From Sphingobacterium griseoflavum (GTDB lineage Bacteria > Bacteroidota > Bacteroidia > Sphingobacteriales > Sphingobacteriaceae), in the NCBI RefSeq assembly GCF_014653155.1, contig NZ_BNAF01000008.1, forward strand, positions 186,001 to 250,000: 64,000 bases of DNA, given 5' to 3'. A program made the position numbers and the translations under genes. Shown in pieces: positions 37,935-46,752 of the stretch. Each line of letters starts with the position of its first letter. The stretch's first letter is position 1. The notes under the pieces are model-generated. The model saw only the letters and a list, made by a program, of their open reading frames with translations, had not been told where the DNA came from and searched no databases.

Positions 37935-39076
37935 AGATCGTCTACTGCATAGCGGCAACGAGTAACTCCGGCGGAATGGAGCGGGTGCTCGCCAATAAGG
38001 CAAACTATTTCGCGCGAATGGGTTTCGAGGTGCATATCGTGACGACCGATCAAGCAGGAAAGCCCAATTTCTTTCCCTTAGATCCCCGGGTGCAGCAACA
38101 CGATCTGGGTATCAACTACGTGCACAACAACGGACGCAGCTTGCTGTACAAGGTGCTCAGTTATGGGCAGAAGCAAAAGCTGCACCGAAAACGCCTAACA
38201 GTGCTCTTGCAAAACCTAAAAGCCGATATCAGCATCTCCATGTTTGACCATGAGGTTTCTTTTTTGCAGCGTATTCCGGATGGCAGTATAAAAATACTGG
38301 AAATACATTTTTCCCGCTTTAAACGTTTGCAATATGGTCGTGCGGGTATTTGGGCACTGGTTAACCAATACCGCAGCAAACAAGACCTGAGGTATGCGCA
38401 GCAGTATGCGCGCTTCGTGGTGCTAACACATGAAGACCGCGGTTACTGGGGCGATCTGCCCAATATCCGGGTCATTCCCAATGCAAATAGCTTTCGGCCC
38501 ACTACAGTTTCAGATCGGAAGGAGCATAAGGTGATGGCCGTGGGGCGGTATGATGATCAAAAATGCTTTGCCGACCTGATAGCGGCATGGGCAACAATCA
38601 GGCAGGTGCAGCCCGGGTGGGCCTTGCATATCTATGGACAAGGGCCGCTGCAGGGAAAGTTACAGGCGCAAATAGTGCAGTTGGGCCTAACAGGAGTGGT
38701 GCGCCTAGAGGCGCCCGTCAAAGATATCGAATCGGCTTATCGACAACATGCGATGTTGGCCATGACCTCGCGCTACGAGGGCCTTCCCATGGCGCTGCTT
38801 GAGGCGCAAGCTTGTGGCTTGCCCTTGGTGGCCTACGCATGCAAATGCGGGCCGCGTGATATTATCCGGGACGGTGAGAATGGTTTTTTAGTGCCTGAAG
38901 GTGATAAAGCTACATTGACCGAGCGCCTGTTGCGGTTAATGGAGGATGAAGTGCTGCGCCAACAGATGGGGCAGGCTGCCGAGCGTCGATCGTTGGATTT
39001 TACGGAAGATGTCGTTATGGAACAATGGTTAAACCTATTTTCGGAATTGCAAACAGCACATGGAAAACAGAGATAG
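37931..39076 (+). CDS. GT4 glycosyltransferase
   Basis: A 381-aa GT-B enzyme: KIVYCIAATSNSGGMERVLA at the N-terminus, VMAVGRYDDQKCFADLI, LHIYGQGPLQGKL, and TSRYEGLPMALLEAQACGLP with the donor-binding acidic pair. Similar to Bacteroidota capsule galactosyl or glucosyl transferases. Its last 17 bases overlap the next gene. Confidence 0.9.
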   Translation: MKIVYCIAATSNSGGMERVLANKANYFARMGFEVHIVTTDQAGKPNFFPLDPRVQQHDLGINYVHNNGRSLLYKVLSYGQKQKLHRKRLTVLLQNLKADISISMFDHEVSFLQRIPDGSIKILEIHFSRFKRLQYGRAGIWALVNQYRSKQDLRYAQQYARFVVLTHEDRGYWGDLPNIRVIPNANSFRPTTVSDRKEHKVMAVGRYDDQKCFADLIAAWATIRQVQPGWALHIYGQGPLQGKLQAQIVQLGLTGVVRLEAPVKDIESAYRQHAMLAMTSRYEGLPMALLEAQACGLPLVAYACKCGPRDIIRDGENGFLVPEGDKATLTERLLRLMEDEVLRQQMGQAAERRSLDFTEDVVMEQWLNLFSELQTAHGKQR

Positions 39077-40196
39077 CAGCAGTCCGCGTAAAACTATTGT
39101 GGTTTCGGCGGTCAACTTGAACCGGGGTGGTACCCTGCGGATATTGCGGGAATGCCTGGGTTATTTGTCGGTCTTCGCTGCCGAGTCGGGGTGTCGCGTG
39201 GTAGCTATTGTCTATAAAAAAGAGCTTGCAGATTTCCCGCATATCGAGTACATCGAAACACAATGGCCCAAAAAGCGTTGGATAAACAGGCTTTGGTATG
39301 AATATGTATCGCTGCGCAAAGTAGCCCAGCAGCTGCAACCCATCACCCTTTGGCTTTCGCTGCATGATACCACACCTTCGGTGCAGGCCGAGCGCCGGGC
39401 AGTATATTGCCACAATTCCTTTCCGTTTTTGAAATGGGATCACAGGGACTTGTTTTTTGCGCCCCAAATTGTGGCCTTTGCCTTATTCTCCCGTTTTTTC
39501 TACCAAAAAAATATCCGGCAGAATGACTACTTGGTGGTGCAGCAGGAGTGGTTTCGCGAGGCTTTTGTCCGGATGTTCCGCTTGCCTTTCGAAAAGATTA
39601 TTGTCGCGCCACCGCAGCAGGAAGAACCTGCTGTTGCTGATACAACGAGCCGAGCGGATCCGGAGAAATATGTGTTTATTTACCCGGCCATCGGAGATAG
39701 CCATAAAAATATCGAATGTGTATGCGCTGCGGCAGAAATCCTTTGGAAAAAGGGCATACAGCATTTTGAGCTGCTGCTAACGATCAGCGGAACCGAAAAT
39801 AGGTATACGAAATGGCTGCACCAACGTTGGGGCAAAGGCGTGCCCGCGCTTCGCTTCCTAGGGTATCTGGAAAGGGAAACGCTATACCAGTATTACCAAC
39901 AAGCCGACTGCCTGCTTTTTCCGTCCAAAGTGGAAACTTGGGGCCTGCCGATCTCGGAATTCGCCGCGTTTAAGAAGCCTATGCTGCTGGCCGATTTACC
40001 TTACGCGCGCGAAACGGCAAAAGGAAACAGCGAAGTGGCCTTCTTCCCGACAGACAAGCCGCAGATTTTGGCCGAGCAGATGCAGGCAATTATAGCGGGC
40101 AACCGCGCTTTTTTGCAGGCCGCGGAGCGGGAGGATTTGAAAGAGCCGGTGGTGCACGCTTGGAAAGCGCTATTTGAAAAATTGTTGGAACAGTAA
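39060..40196 (+). CDS. GT4-like glycosyltransferase
   Basis: A 378-aa GT-B protein. The N-terminal half is divergent (KTIVVSAVNLNRGGTLRIL, with the GG loop), and the C-terminal half is clearly family 1/4-like (VFIYPAIGDSHKNIECV, LRFLGYLERETLYQYYQQAD, CLLFPSKVETWGLPISEFAA). It overlaps the previous gene by 17 bases in another frame, so translation is probably coupled. Confidence 0.85.
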   Translation: MENRDSSSPRKTIVVSAVNLNRGGTLRILRECLGYLSVFAAESGCRVVAIVYKKELADFPHIEYIETQWPKKRWINRLWYEYVSLRKVAQQLQPITLWLSLHDTTPSVQAERRAVYCHNSFPFLKWDHRDLFFAPQIVAFALFSRFFYQKNIRQNDYLVVQQEWFREAFVRMFRLPFEKIIVAPPQQEEPAVADTTSRADPEKYVFIYPAIGDSHKNIECVCAAAEILWKKGIQHFELLLTISGTENRYTKWLHQRWGKGVPALRFLGYLERETLYQYYQQADCLLFPSKVETWGLPISEFAAFKKPMLLADLPYARETAKGNSEVAFFPTDKPQILAEQMQAIIAGNRAFLQAAEREDLKEPVVHAWKALFEKLLEQ

Positions 40197-40207
40197 AAAA
40201 CAGAGGG

Positions 40208-41335
40208 ATGAAGGTATTGCAACTTGGTAAATTTTACCCCATTCGGGGTGGTGTGGAGAAGGTGATGTATGATCTGATGCTGGGGCTATCGGAGGCCGGT
40301 GTTCCGTGTGATATGCTTTGCGCTTCTACCGAAGACCAGCCCGGGGAAACCATTCATATCAACCCCCTAGCGCGCGTTTTCGTGATGCCGACGCAGATCA
40401 GTGCGGCTGCGACCAAACTGGCGCCTAGCCTGATCACGACGTTGCGTCGCATCGCAAAAAATTATGATATCATCCACGTGCACCATCCCGATCCGATGGC
40501 CTGCTTGGCCTTGTACCTCGCTGGGTACAAGGGTAAAGTACTGCTGCATTGGCATAGCGATATATTAAAGCAAAAGCTATTGTTGAAAGTCTATGCTCCT
40601 CTCCAAAGCTGGTTGATCAAGCGTGCCGACCATATCGTGGGCACCACGCCCAAATATGTGGCCGAGTCGCCATTTCTTCGAAAGGTGCAGCATAAAACAA
40701 GTTATATCCCGATCGGGGTAGAGCCCTTACACCCTGATCCGGCGCTTGTTGCGCAGCTTCAAGCGCGCTACGCCGGTAAAAAGATCGTCTTGTCCCTCGG
40801 ACGCCTCGTAGCCTATAAAGGCTATGCCCATCTGATTGAGGCAGCGAGCAACCTACCCGACGATTACCATATCCTTATTGGTGGAAAAGGGCCGTTACGG
40901 GAAGAACTGCAGGCGCTTATTGTCGAACGAAATCTACAAAAAAAAGTATCCTTGTTGGGCTATGTTGCAGATGAGGAAATTCCGGCGTATTTTGCGGCAT
41001 GCCATCTGTTTTGCTTGCCTTCAGTCTTAAAAACGGAAGCATTCGCGATTGTACAGATCGAAGCCATGTCTTGTGGAAAGCCAATCGTGTCTACGGATAT
41101 ACCCGAATCGGGTGTAAGTTGGGTAAACCAAGACGGTGTCTCGGGGCTTGTGGTGCCCATTGCGGATGCGCTGCAATTGGCACGTAAAATTCAAGAGATT
41201 GGGGAAAACCCCCGCTTGTACGAGCAGCTATCGGCCGGTGCAAAGGCTAGGTTTGCCTCGCTTTTTACGCGAGGGCATATGGTGGAGGTAGCCCTAACGG
41301 TGTACCGCCAATTGCTGGAAAGCAAGATAAAATAG
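40208..41335 (+). CDS. GT4 glycosyltransferase
   Basis: A 375-aa enzyme with KVLQLGKFYPIRGGVEKVMY at the start, VLSLGRLVAYKGYAHLIEA, LIGGKGPLREEL and LPSVLKTEAFAIVQIEAMSC, a form often seen in mannosyl- or rhamnosyltransferases of EPS loci. It is the last glycosyltransferase of the operon. The 99-base gap after it is the first sizeable gap for about 10 kb and may hold an internal promoter for the peptide-type block that follows. Confidence 0.9.
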   Translation: MKVLQLGKFYPIRGGVEKVMYDLMLGLSEAGVPCDMLCASTEDQPGETIHINPLARVFVMPTQISAAATKLAPSLITTLRRIAKNYDIIHVHHPDPMACLALYLAGYKGKVLLHWHSDILKQKLLLKVYAPLQSWLIKRADHIVGTTPKYVAESPFLRKVQHKTSYIPIGVEPLHPDPALVAQLQARYAGKKIVLSLGRLVAYKGYAHLIEAASNLPDDYHILIGGKGPLREELQALIVERNLQKKVSLLGYVADEEIPAYFAACHLFCLPSVLKTEAFAIVQIEAMSCGKPIVSTDIPESGVSWVNQDGVSGLVVPIADALQLARKIQEIGENPRLYEQLSAGAKARFASLFTRGHMVEVALTVYRQLLESKIK

Positions 41336-41434
41336 GCAGGTTGTAAATACGCATATTTTAAATTGTTGGCTTTTTGCTAGACAAATTGCGAAACCTTTAC
41401 GTATTTTAATTGCTTTATTATTCAACAAGGCGAG

Positions 41435-41896
41435 ATGATAGACAGGCCACGAAAAGTAGTGATCAACAATCGGCTGTTCTTTGACGAGATCGAACCCTAC
41501 TTGGTCGAAGGGCGTGAAGTGGTGTTTTTCGTGAAAGGCGGAAGCATGCGTCCGTTCTTGCGCGAGGGAGACAGAGTCGTCATTAGGAAGCCCACGGCCT
41601 ACCGTTGGAAACGCGGTGAGGTGCTGCTGGCCAAGTGGAAACAGCAATATGTGCTGCACCGCTTGGTGAAAAGGGACGGCGCATTGTTGGGTTTGGCAGG
41701 CGATGCCAATTTCGCGCAGGTCGAATGGGTGAAAAAAGAGGATGTAATGGCCGTTGTGCTTTCTGCCCATCGTGGCGATCGGCAGATTTGGAATGCAGAG
41801 GCGCACATATCCCGTCTATTTGGCTTGTGTTGGTATTATTTGCGACCTCTAAGACGAGTGGTTGCTAAAGTGAAAAAGATAAACACTGCACGATGA
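41435..41896 (+). CDS. S24/S26-like peptidase of the PqqD block
   Basis: A 153-aa protein with the signal-peptidase-like core VKGGSMRPFLREGDRVVI, which places the catalytic Ser at residue 37, followed by GEVLLAKWKQQYVLHRLV and GLAGDAN. The usual N-terminal membrane anchor of signal peptidase I is absent; only a weak hydrophobic stretch lies near residues 125-135. A Lys partner is not certain: candidates lie in the WKQQ and VKRDG stretches. Such small S24/S26-like proteins accompany PqqD and HPr-kinase-like genes in EPS loci. Its end overlaps the PqqD start (ATGA), which argues for a shared job, possibly cleavage of a small peptide. Confidence 0.75.
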   Translation: MIDRPRKVVINNRLFFDEIEPYLVEGREVVFFVKGGSMRPFLREGDRVVIRKPTAYRWKRGEVLLAKWKQQYVLHRLVKRDGALLGLAGDANFAQVEWVKKEDVMAVVLSAHRGDRQIWNAEAHISRLFGLCWYYLRPLRRVVAKVKKINTAR

Positions 41897-42162
41897 TTTT
41901 AAGAGAAGATTTAATGCTCAGACATGTGGGAGACGATTACATCATTGTAGAACCGGGACAGGATCAAATAGATATGTCACGCGTGTATACCTTGAACGAA
42001 ACAGCGGCTTGGCTATGGGAGCAGTTGCAAGGCAAAGATTTCAATTCGGATGATGTTACGGCACTATTGCTCGAGCGCTACGAGGTCGATAGGCAAACTG
42101 CTGCGCAGGATGCCGATGCATTAATCGCATTGTTCCAATCGCAGGGTCTGGTTAAAAAATAA
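41893..42162 (+). CDS. PqqD-family peptide-binding protein
   Basis: An 89-aa protein with the PqqD fold pattern: RHVGDDYIIVEPGQDQIDMS, then VYTLNETAAWLWEQLQG, and a C-terminal helix pair (VTALLLERYEVDRQTAAQDA, DALIALFQSQGLVK). Members of this family bind leader peptides of ribosomally made, modified peptides and present them to enzymes. It overlaps the peptidase gene by four bases and precedes the nucleotidyltransferase gene by three. Confidence 0.85.
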   Translation: MILREDLMLRHVGDDYIIVEPGQDQIDMSRVYTLNETAAWLWEQLQGKDFNSDDVTALLLERYEVDRQTAAQDADALIALFQSQGLVKK

Positions 42163-42165
42163 TGG

Positions 42166-43266
42166 ATGGGCGAAGAACGGATACAGCATGCTTTTTTTTG
42201 TTTATTGCGGTTGGGTCTTTGGGAGGCCAGGCAGGAACATCCTGCAGCCTGTTTTCCCCTAGAAACCTTGCAATGGGAAAGGCTTTACCAGCTGGCCATA
42301 AACCATACCGTAGAGGGTGTTTTATTTGATGGGCTGCAGAAACTGCCAACCGAATTTCTCCCGGACAAAACGTTGCGCTTACGCTGGACCGTAAGGGTAG
42401 ACGCCATTGAACGGCGCAATCTGTGGATGAACAAAATCATTGCTGCGCAAACCCGGGTCTTTAAGCAACAACAGATACAGCCTGTCTTGCTGAAGGGGCA
42501 AGGGCTGGCACAATGTTACCCCAATCCAAACCGCCGTATCTGCGGCGATATTGACTGGTATATTGCCGACAAAGCATCTTACACACGTCTTTATGCCTTG
42601 TTCCGTTCTCGCAACCTCAATCCGGAGAAGCAAGCAGGATTTAGCTTCAGCGTGCTATGGAACAAGTGCGATACCGAGTTGCACGCGCGTCTCCTCGATA
42701 TACATAACCCCTTTCTAAACCGCTACTTAAAGCGGTTGGAAAAGCAGGAGCAGCCACATCGGCAAGCCATGGTGCTGGATGGCGAAACGATCGTTCTGCC
42801 TTCGGCGGCATTGACACTCGTTCAAGTAAACGCGCATATTCTGAAGCACTTGCTTTCTTTCGGCATTGGCATACGTCAACTTTGCGATTCGGCCAGGGTT
42901 TGTTGGCAATATGGGCCAGCGCTGGATGGCCAGCGGCTGAAAAGGCTGTATGAAAAACTGGGTATCCGGAAGTGGATAGACCTCCTGCACCTCGTATTGG
43001 TAAAATATATGGGACTGGACGCCAGGTTGTTGCCCTTTCCTTTGCCGGAGGGACTGGAAGCCGATTGGATGATGCAGGAAATCTTGACGGCGGGAAATTT
43101 CGGATTCCACGATGAGCGGGTTGATTTGGCGCGAGAAGAAGCGACGAACGGACGCGTGGACAGTTTCAAGAGATGGCGGCGCAATTTTAGGCTGTACGTG
43201 CGGTACGCCCCCTACGAGACCTGCTTTTTCCCTTTTGTGCAATATTATTCCCGTTTCTTAAAATAA
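42166..43266 (+). CDS. nucleotidyltransferase-family protein (NTP_transf_5 type)
   Basis: A 366-aa protein with the layout of the uncharacterised nucleotidyltransferase family found beside PqqD and HPr-kinase-like genes. It has a helical N-terminus (about 1-100), then QPVLLKGQGLAQCYPNPNRRICGDIDWYI with the G-x-I-D-W metal site, and a helical C-terminal half with HILKHLLSFGIGIRQLCD. Homologues occur as tailoring enzymes in some lasso-peptide clusters as well as in EPS loci. The substrate is unknown; AMP or another nucleotide might be transferred to a peptide or glycan. Confidence 0.78.
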   Translation: MGEERIQHAFFCLLRLGLWEARQEHPAACFPLETLQWERLYQLAINHTVEGVLFDGLQKLPTEFLPDKTLRLRWTVRVDAIERRNLWMNKIIAAQTRVFKQQQIQPVLLKGQGLAQCYPNPNRRICGDIDWYIADKASYTRLYALFRSRNLNPEKQAGFSFSVLWNKCDTELHARLLDIHNPFLNRYLKRLEKQEQPHRQAMVLDGETIVLPSAALTLVQVNAHILKHLLSFGIGIRQLCDSARVCWQYGPALDGQRLKRLYEKLGIRKWIDLLHLVLVKYMGLDARLLPFPLPEGLEADWMMQEILTAGNFGFHDERVDLAREEATNGRVDSFKRWRRNFRLYVRYAPYETCFFPFVQYYSRFLK

Positions 43267-43270
43267 GCTG

Positions 43271-44899
43271 ATGCGTGCACACTCGTTGACATATCAATTG
43301 CGTTGGGCTTGGTCGCTCACGCGTGGTTACCGAAAACCGCTCCTCGGCTATTTCCTCTTGGAACTATGGGCTATCGGCCTCTCTTTACTCTTTGTATTCT
43401 TTTCGAAACGGGCCATCGATTTGGCTATCCACGCGGTGTCGGGCAACCTGCGGATGACATTGGCTGCCCTGGTGGCAACCGTACTTTGCGGTTTATTGGT
43501 AAAGGCCATTTCTACCAGGTGGAATCAGGCGACTGGATTGCAAATGGAACTAGGGTTGCAGCGCATGCTTTTAGGCGGACAGATGCGGGCTGTGTGGAAA
43601 TTCGCCAAAGATTGGCATACGGGCGACTTGATGCTCCGCTTGCAGGGAGACAGTGTCGAGGTGTCGCAGATGCTAAGCCAAGGTGCGCTTTCTTTCTTGC
43701 TGGTCCTGCTGCGGTTGGGGGCTTCCTTTGGTTTCCTTTGGTTGATGGACCCGATGTTGGCGCTGGTTATTGTAGGTATTTCGCCACTTTTTTTGTTTTC
43801 TAAACTCTATTTCCGGAAAATGCGCCGCCTCAATGCAGCAGTCAAACAGGCAGAAAGTAACTTTGGAAATGTGCTGCAGGAAAATCTGCGCTTTCGCTTG
43901 CTCATTCGTGCGTTGGGGTTAATCCCTGCGCGAGAAAAAAAGCTTAAAGATGGTCAAGACCACGTGTTCAAGCTTAAAATGGCGCAGCAGAATTTTGCCG
44001 TGGGCAGTCAGACGATTATGAAATTTACGATAAACGGAGGGTACTTGTTGACTTTTATCTGGGGTATTTATCGCTTAAATGCGGGCGAGATATCGTTTGG
44101 CACCATGGCGGCGTTTCTGCAACTGGTAGGGCGCATACAGACGCCTATCTTACAGGCCATGTCTTTCGTTCCTCAGTTTATTCGCTTTCGTACCGCCACG
44201 GATCGCTTGCTGGAACTGCACCATGATGAAAAAGAAGCTGCCGTACAACCCGAGCGCTTAACCGACCCCCAACGTATTATCTTCGAGAAGGTAGGGTTCC
44301 GTTACGAAGATAGCCTCGTCATCGCGGATTTCTCCGCGGAAATAAAGCGCGGCCGTCCTGTCGCCCTGGTTGGCGCGAGCGGACGTGGGAAAACTACATT
44401 GATCCGCTTATTGCTGGCCCTCATCAAAACGCACCAAGGCGCCATCCGTATCGAACAAAATGGTCAATCTGTTGTTTTATCCAATGTACACCGCGGGAAT
44501 TTTGCTTATGTTCCGCAAGGAAACTCTTTGTTTAGCGGGCGTATACTAGACAATTTAGTTTATGGGACGAGCATCGATGCTGACCGAATCAAGCAGGCTA
44601 TCTACTTGGCCAATGCGGAGTTTGTTTATTCCTTGCCGCAAGGACTCGAAACCGTTGTTGGCGAATCGGGCTTTGGGTTGTCGGAAGGGCAGGCGCAGCG
44701 TATAGCGATTGCGCGCGCCATGATGCAGGATGCGCCTATCTGGCTTTTCGATGAGATTACTTCCGCACTGGATCCCGAAACGGGTGAAACGATTGTCCAG
44801 CGGCTTTTGGAAGCTGGAGGCGAAAAGATTATGCTATTTGTCACACACGATATGAAGTTGGCAGCACAATGCCATGAAACCATCTACATGCAGGGTTAA
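43271..44899 (+). CDS. ABC exporter, fused membrane and ATPase domains
   Basis: A 542-aa half-transporter: six-helix membrane domain (about residues 15-320) and ATPase domain (about 335-540). The ATPase has Walker A GASGRGKTT near residue 368, the Q loop in YVPQGNSLFSGRI, the signature LSEGQAQRIAIARA and Walker B IWLFDEITSALD. There is no N-terminal C39 peptidase domain, so if it exports a peptide, cleavage must be done elsewhere, such as by the S24/S26-like protein. It begins five bases after the nucleotidyltransferase gene and touches the kinase gene. Confidence 0.88.
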   Translation: MRAHSLTYQLRWAWSLTRGYRKPLLGYFLLELWAIGLSLLFVFFSKRAIDLAIHAVSGNLRMTLAALVATVLCGLLVKAISTRWNQATGLQMELGLQRMLLGGQMRAVWKFAKDWHTGDLMLRLQGDSVEVSQMLSQGALSFLLVLLRLGASFGFLWLMDPMLALVIVGISPLFLFSKLYFRKMRRLNAAVKQAESNFGNVLQENLRFRLLIRALGLIPAREKKLKDGQDHVFKLKMAQQNFAVGSQTIMKFTINGGYLLTFIWGIYRLNAGEISFGTMAAFLQLVGRIQTPILQAMSFVPQFIRFRTATDRLLELHHDEKEAAVQPERLTDPQRIIFEKVGFRYEDSLVIADFSAEIKRGRPVALVGASGRGKTTLIRLLLALIKTHQGAIRIEQNGQSVVLSNVHRGNFAYVPQGNSLFSGRILDNLVYGTSIDADRIKQAIYLANAEFVYSLPQGLETVVGESGFGLSEGQAQRIAIARAMMQDAPIWLFDEITSALDPETGETIVQRLLEAGGEKIMLFVTHDMKLAAQCHETIYMQG

Positions 44900-45843
44900 T
44901 GAAGGACGTAAAAACAATCAACCAAAACGAAAGCCAACAGCGGATGCACTATGTCATCGCGGATCTACTTATGGAAATTTACTTGCCGCGGACTGTCAAT
45001 AGCGCCGAGGCGCTGCCCAGTTTTGCACCTTTTCTCGTTGAGCACACCGATGGAGATCCCATCCTGAGCGTAACCGTAGGCTTTGAAAAGTTACAGGACG
45101 ATATGGAGCAGACCAAGTTGCTCAGTGAAGAGTCACTGGTTTGGGGCGACCATTTCCAGTTTCGCGAATCAGAAAATTACTACTACACCATCTTGCGTAC
45201 TTCAACGAAGCAAGAAGAATGGAAAATGCGTAGTTCCAAAGATTTTTTCCACAATGAGGTATACGCTGTGGAAAACGAAATACAGTCTACTACGGTACTT
45301 TCTTGGCTGTTAATGGTTACCTTCGCTCAGTCGGCTCTTCGTTATCAAACACTGCTGGTTCATGCGTCTGTAGTGGAGAAACAAGGAGGGGGCGTGGCGT
45401 TCTTGGGAAAGAGCGGTACGGGAAAAAGCACCCATAGCCGATTGTGGCTGACGTATCTGTCAGGTTATCAGTTGCTGAACGACGATAATCCTGCTATACG
45501 GATTGCTGCCGACAACAAGGTGTGGATATACGGCACGCCCTGGAGTGGCAAAACGCCCTGTTATCGAAACGTAGGCGTGGCGTTGCGCGCGGTCATTCGT
45601 CTTTCTCAGGCCAAAGAAAATAAGTTGGAATGGAAGAGAGGCAAGGAGGCGCTGATAACGTTGCTGCCCAGTGGTTCTGGTTTACGGTGGAACAGCGGTC
45701 TTTTCGGAGCAATGACATCCATTTTTCAACGCGTGCAGGAATATGTACCCGTTGGACATTTAAATTGCCTACCCAATGCGGAGGCCGCACTGCTCTGTGA
45801 AACCGAGATTGAACAAAAACAAATAAACGAGGTACGCGAATGA
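44899..45843 (+). CDS. HPr-kinase-like protein
   Basis: A 314-aa protein resembling the C-terminal half of HPr kinase/phosphorylase. The P-loop FLGKSGTGKSTHSRLWL is near residues 168-184, followed by LLNDDNPAIRIA with the acidic metal-binding pair, and WIYGTPWSGK. Its N-terminal about 150 residues are not HprK-like. Relatives phosphorylate the C-terminal Ser of some lasso peptides, but many stand in EPS loci with unknown targets. Its TGA overlaps the ATG of a 31-codon micro-ORF (ATGA). Confidence 0.83.
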   Translation: MKDVKTINQNESQQRMHYVIADLLMEIYLPRTVNSAEALPSFAPFLVEHTDGDPILSVTVGFEKLQDDMEQTKLLSEESLVWGDHFQFRESENYYYTILRTSTKQEEWKMRSSKDFFHNEVYAVENEIQSTTVLSWLLMVTFAQSALRYQTLLVHASVVEKQGGGVAFLGKSGTGKSTHSRLWLTYLSGYQLLNDDNPAIRIAADNKVWIYGTPWSGKTPCYRNVGVALRAVIRLSQAKENKLEWKRGKEALITLLPSGSGLRWNSGLFGAMTSIFQRVQEYVPVGHLNCLPNAEAALLCETEIEQKQINEVRE

Positions 45844-45935
45844 AGCCATTGTCCTCATACATAACCATAGCAGGCTCTATACCAAGAGGTGGTTGCATAA
45901 TAGGAGGTGGTTTCTCAACTTTAACAACAATTTAG
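45840..45935 (+). CDS. 31-aa micro-ORF, candidate modified-peptide precursor
   Basis: An ATG overlapping the kinase stop (ATGA), with CGAGGTA about eight bases upstream as a ribosome site, opens a 31-codon frame that stops four bases before the Wza-type gene. The peptide starts MKPLSSYITI, has SIPRGGCIIGGG with one Cys and repeated Gly, and ends STLTTI. It contains no Asp or Glu, so it is not a standard lasso core. It fills the interval between two real genes exactly, and all enzymes of a peptide-processing set lie directly upstream. Chance cannot be excluded for an ORF this short. Confidence 0.5.
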   Translation: MKPLSSYITIAGSIPRGGCIIGGGFSTLTTI

Positions 45936-45939
45936 TCAG

Positions 45940-46740
45940 ATGAAAAATTCGGTCATCATTATTTTCGCTTCATGCATTCTTGCGTTTGCGTCTTGCATCG
46001 TGCCTAAAAAAGTGGTCTATCTGAAAGATATGGAGGCCAATAAGGTGTACAATACGGCGTTGGTGCCGCCCTTGCGGATACAGAAAAACGACCGCCTAAG
46101 TATACAGGTTACGTCAAAAAACCCAGAACTGGCTGCACCTTTTAATCCGGATGGTGGGGTGTATAATGTCTCGGCACAGGGATCGGTGACTGCCGTACCT
46201 ATGGCAGGCCCCAACACCAACAAAGGCTATTTGGTCGATCAGGATGGGAATATCGAGTTCCCGGTGCTGGGCACGATCAATGTCGAAGGGCTGACCTTAG
46301 ACGGCGTGCGCGATATGATGCGCGATAGACTGGTGCAGGAAAAGCTGATCAGCGATGCTGTGATCAAGATTGAGCTGATGAATCTAAAGATCACCATGAT
46401 GGGCGCCGTAGGCGCTGTCGGTGTGCTGGATGTCCCGGATTCCAGAATTACGCTGTTGGAGGCCATCACACGTTCAGGTGGTTTAACGGCCAACGCAAAG
46501 ACAAATAAAGTCGCGGTTATTCGCGAAGAAGCCGGCGGAAGGAAAATGTATCTCAACGATATTGAAAAAATGGATGTATTCAATTCGCCAACCTACTACC
46601 TGCAGCAGAACGATATCGTGTATGTAGAACCAAGAACGGGCGAAATGACTCCGCGGGAGACCATGACCTTGACTTATTTTGGTTTGATCACTGGCGTGGC
46701 AACCATGGTGTTGACCCTCTTGAACTTGATGCGTAATTAA
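45940..46740 (+). CDS. Wza-like polysaccharide export lipoprotein
   Basis: A 266-aa outer-membrane lipoprotein with a signal ending FASCIVPKK, the Cys at about residue 19. It then has the Poly_export domain (LRIQKNDRLSIQV, YLVDQDGNIEFPVLG) and an SLBB domain (ITLLEAITRSGGLTANAKTN, NDIVYVEPR), and a hydrophobic C-terminal helix (TYFGLITGVATMVLTLLNL) typical of Bacteroidota Wza. It forms the outer-membrane export channel with Wzc, encoded 12 bases downstream. Confidence 0.92.
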   Translation: MKNSVIIIFASCILAFASCIVPKKVVYLKDMEANKVYNTALVPPLRIQKNDRLSIQVTSKNPELAAPFNPDGGVYNVSAQGSVTAVPMAGPNTNKGYLVDQDGNIEFPVLGTINVEGLTLDGVRDMMRDRLVQEKLISDAVIKIELMNLKITMMGAVGAVGVLDVPDSRITLLEAITRSGGLTANAKTNKVAVIREEAGGRKMYLNDIEKMDVFNSPTYYLQQNDIVYVEPRTGEMTPRETMTLTYFGLITGVATMVLTLLNLMRN

Positions 46741-46752
46741 CTGTTTGGCCCT

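Noticed and set aside
45840..45935. Lasso-peptide precursor
   Set aside because: The peptide has no Asp or Glu to close a macrolactam ring, and the block lacks an asparagine-synthetase-like cyclase, so a classical lasso peptide is unlikely even if the ORF is a precursor.
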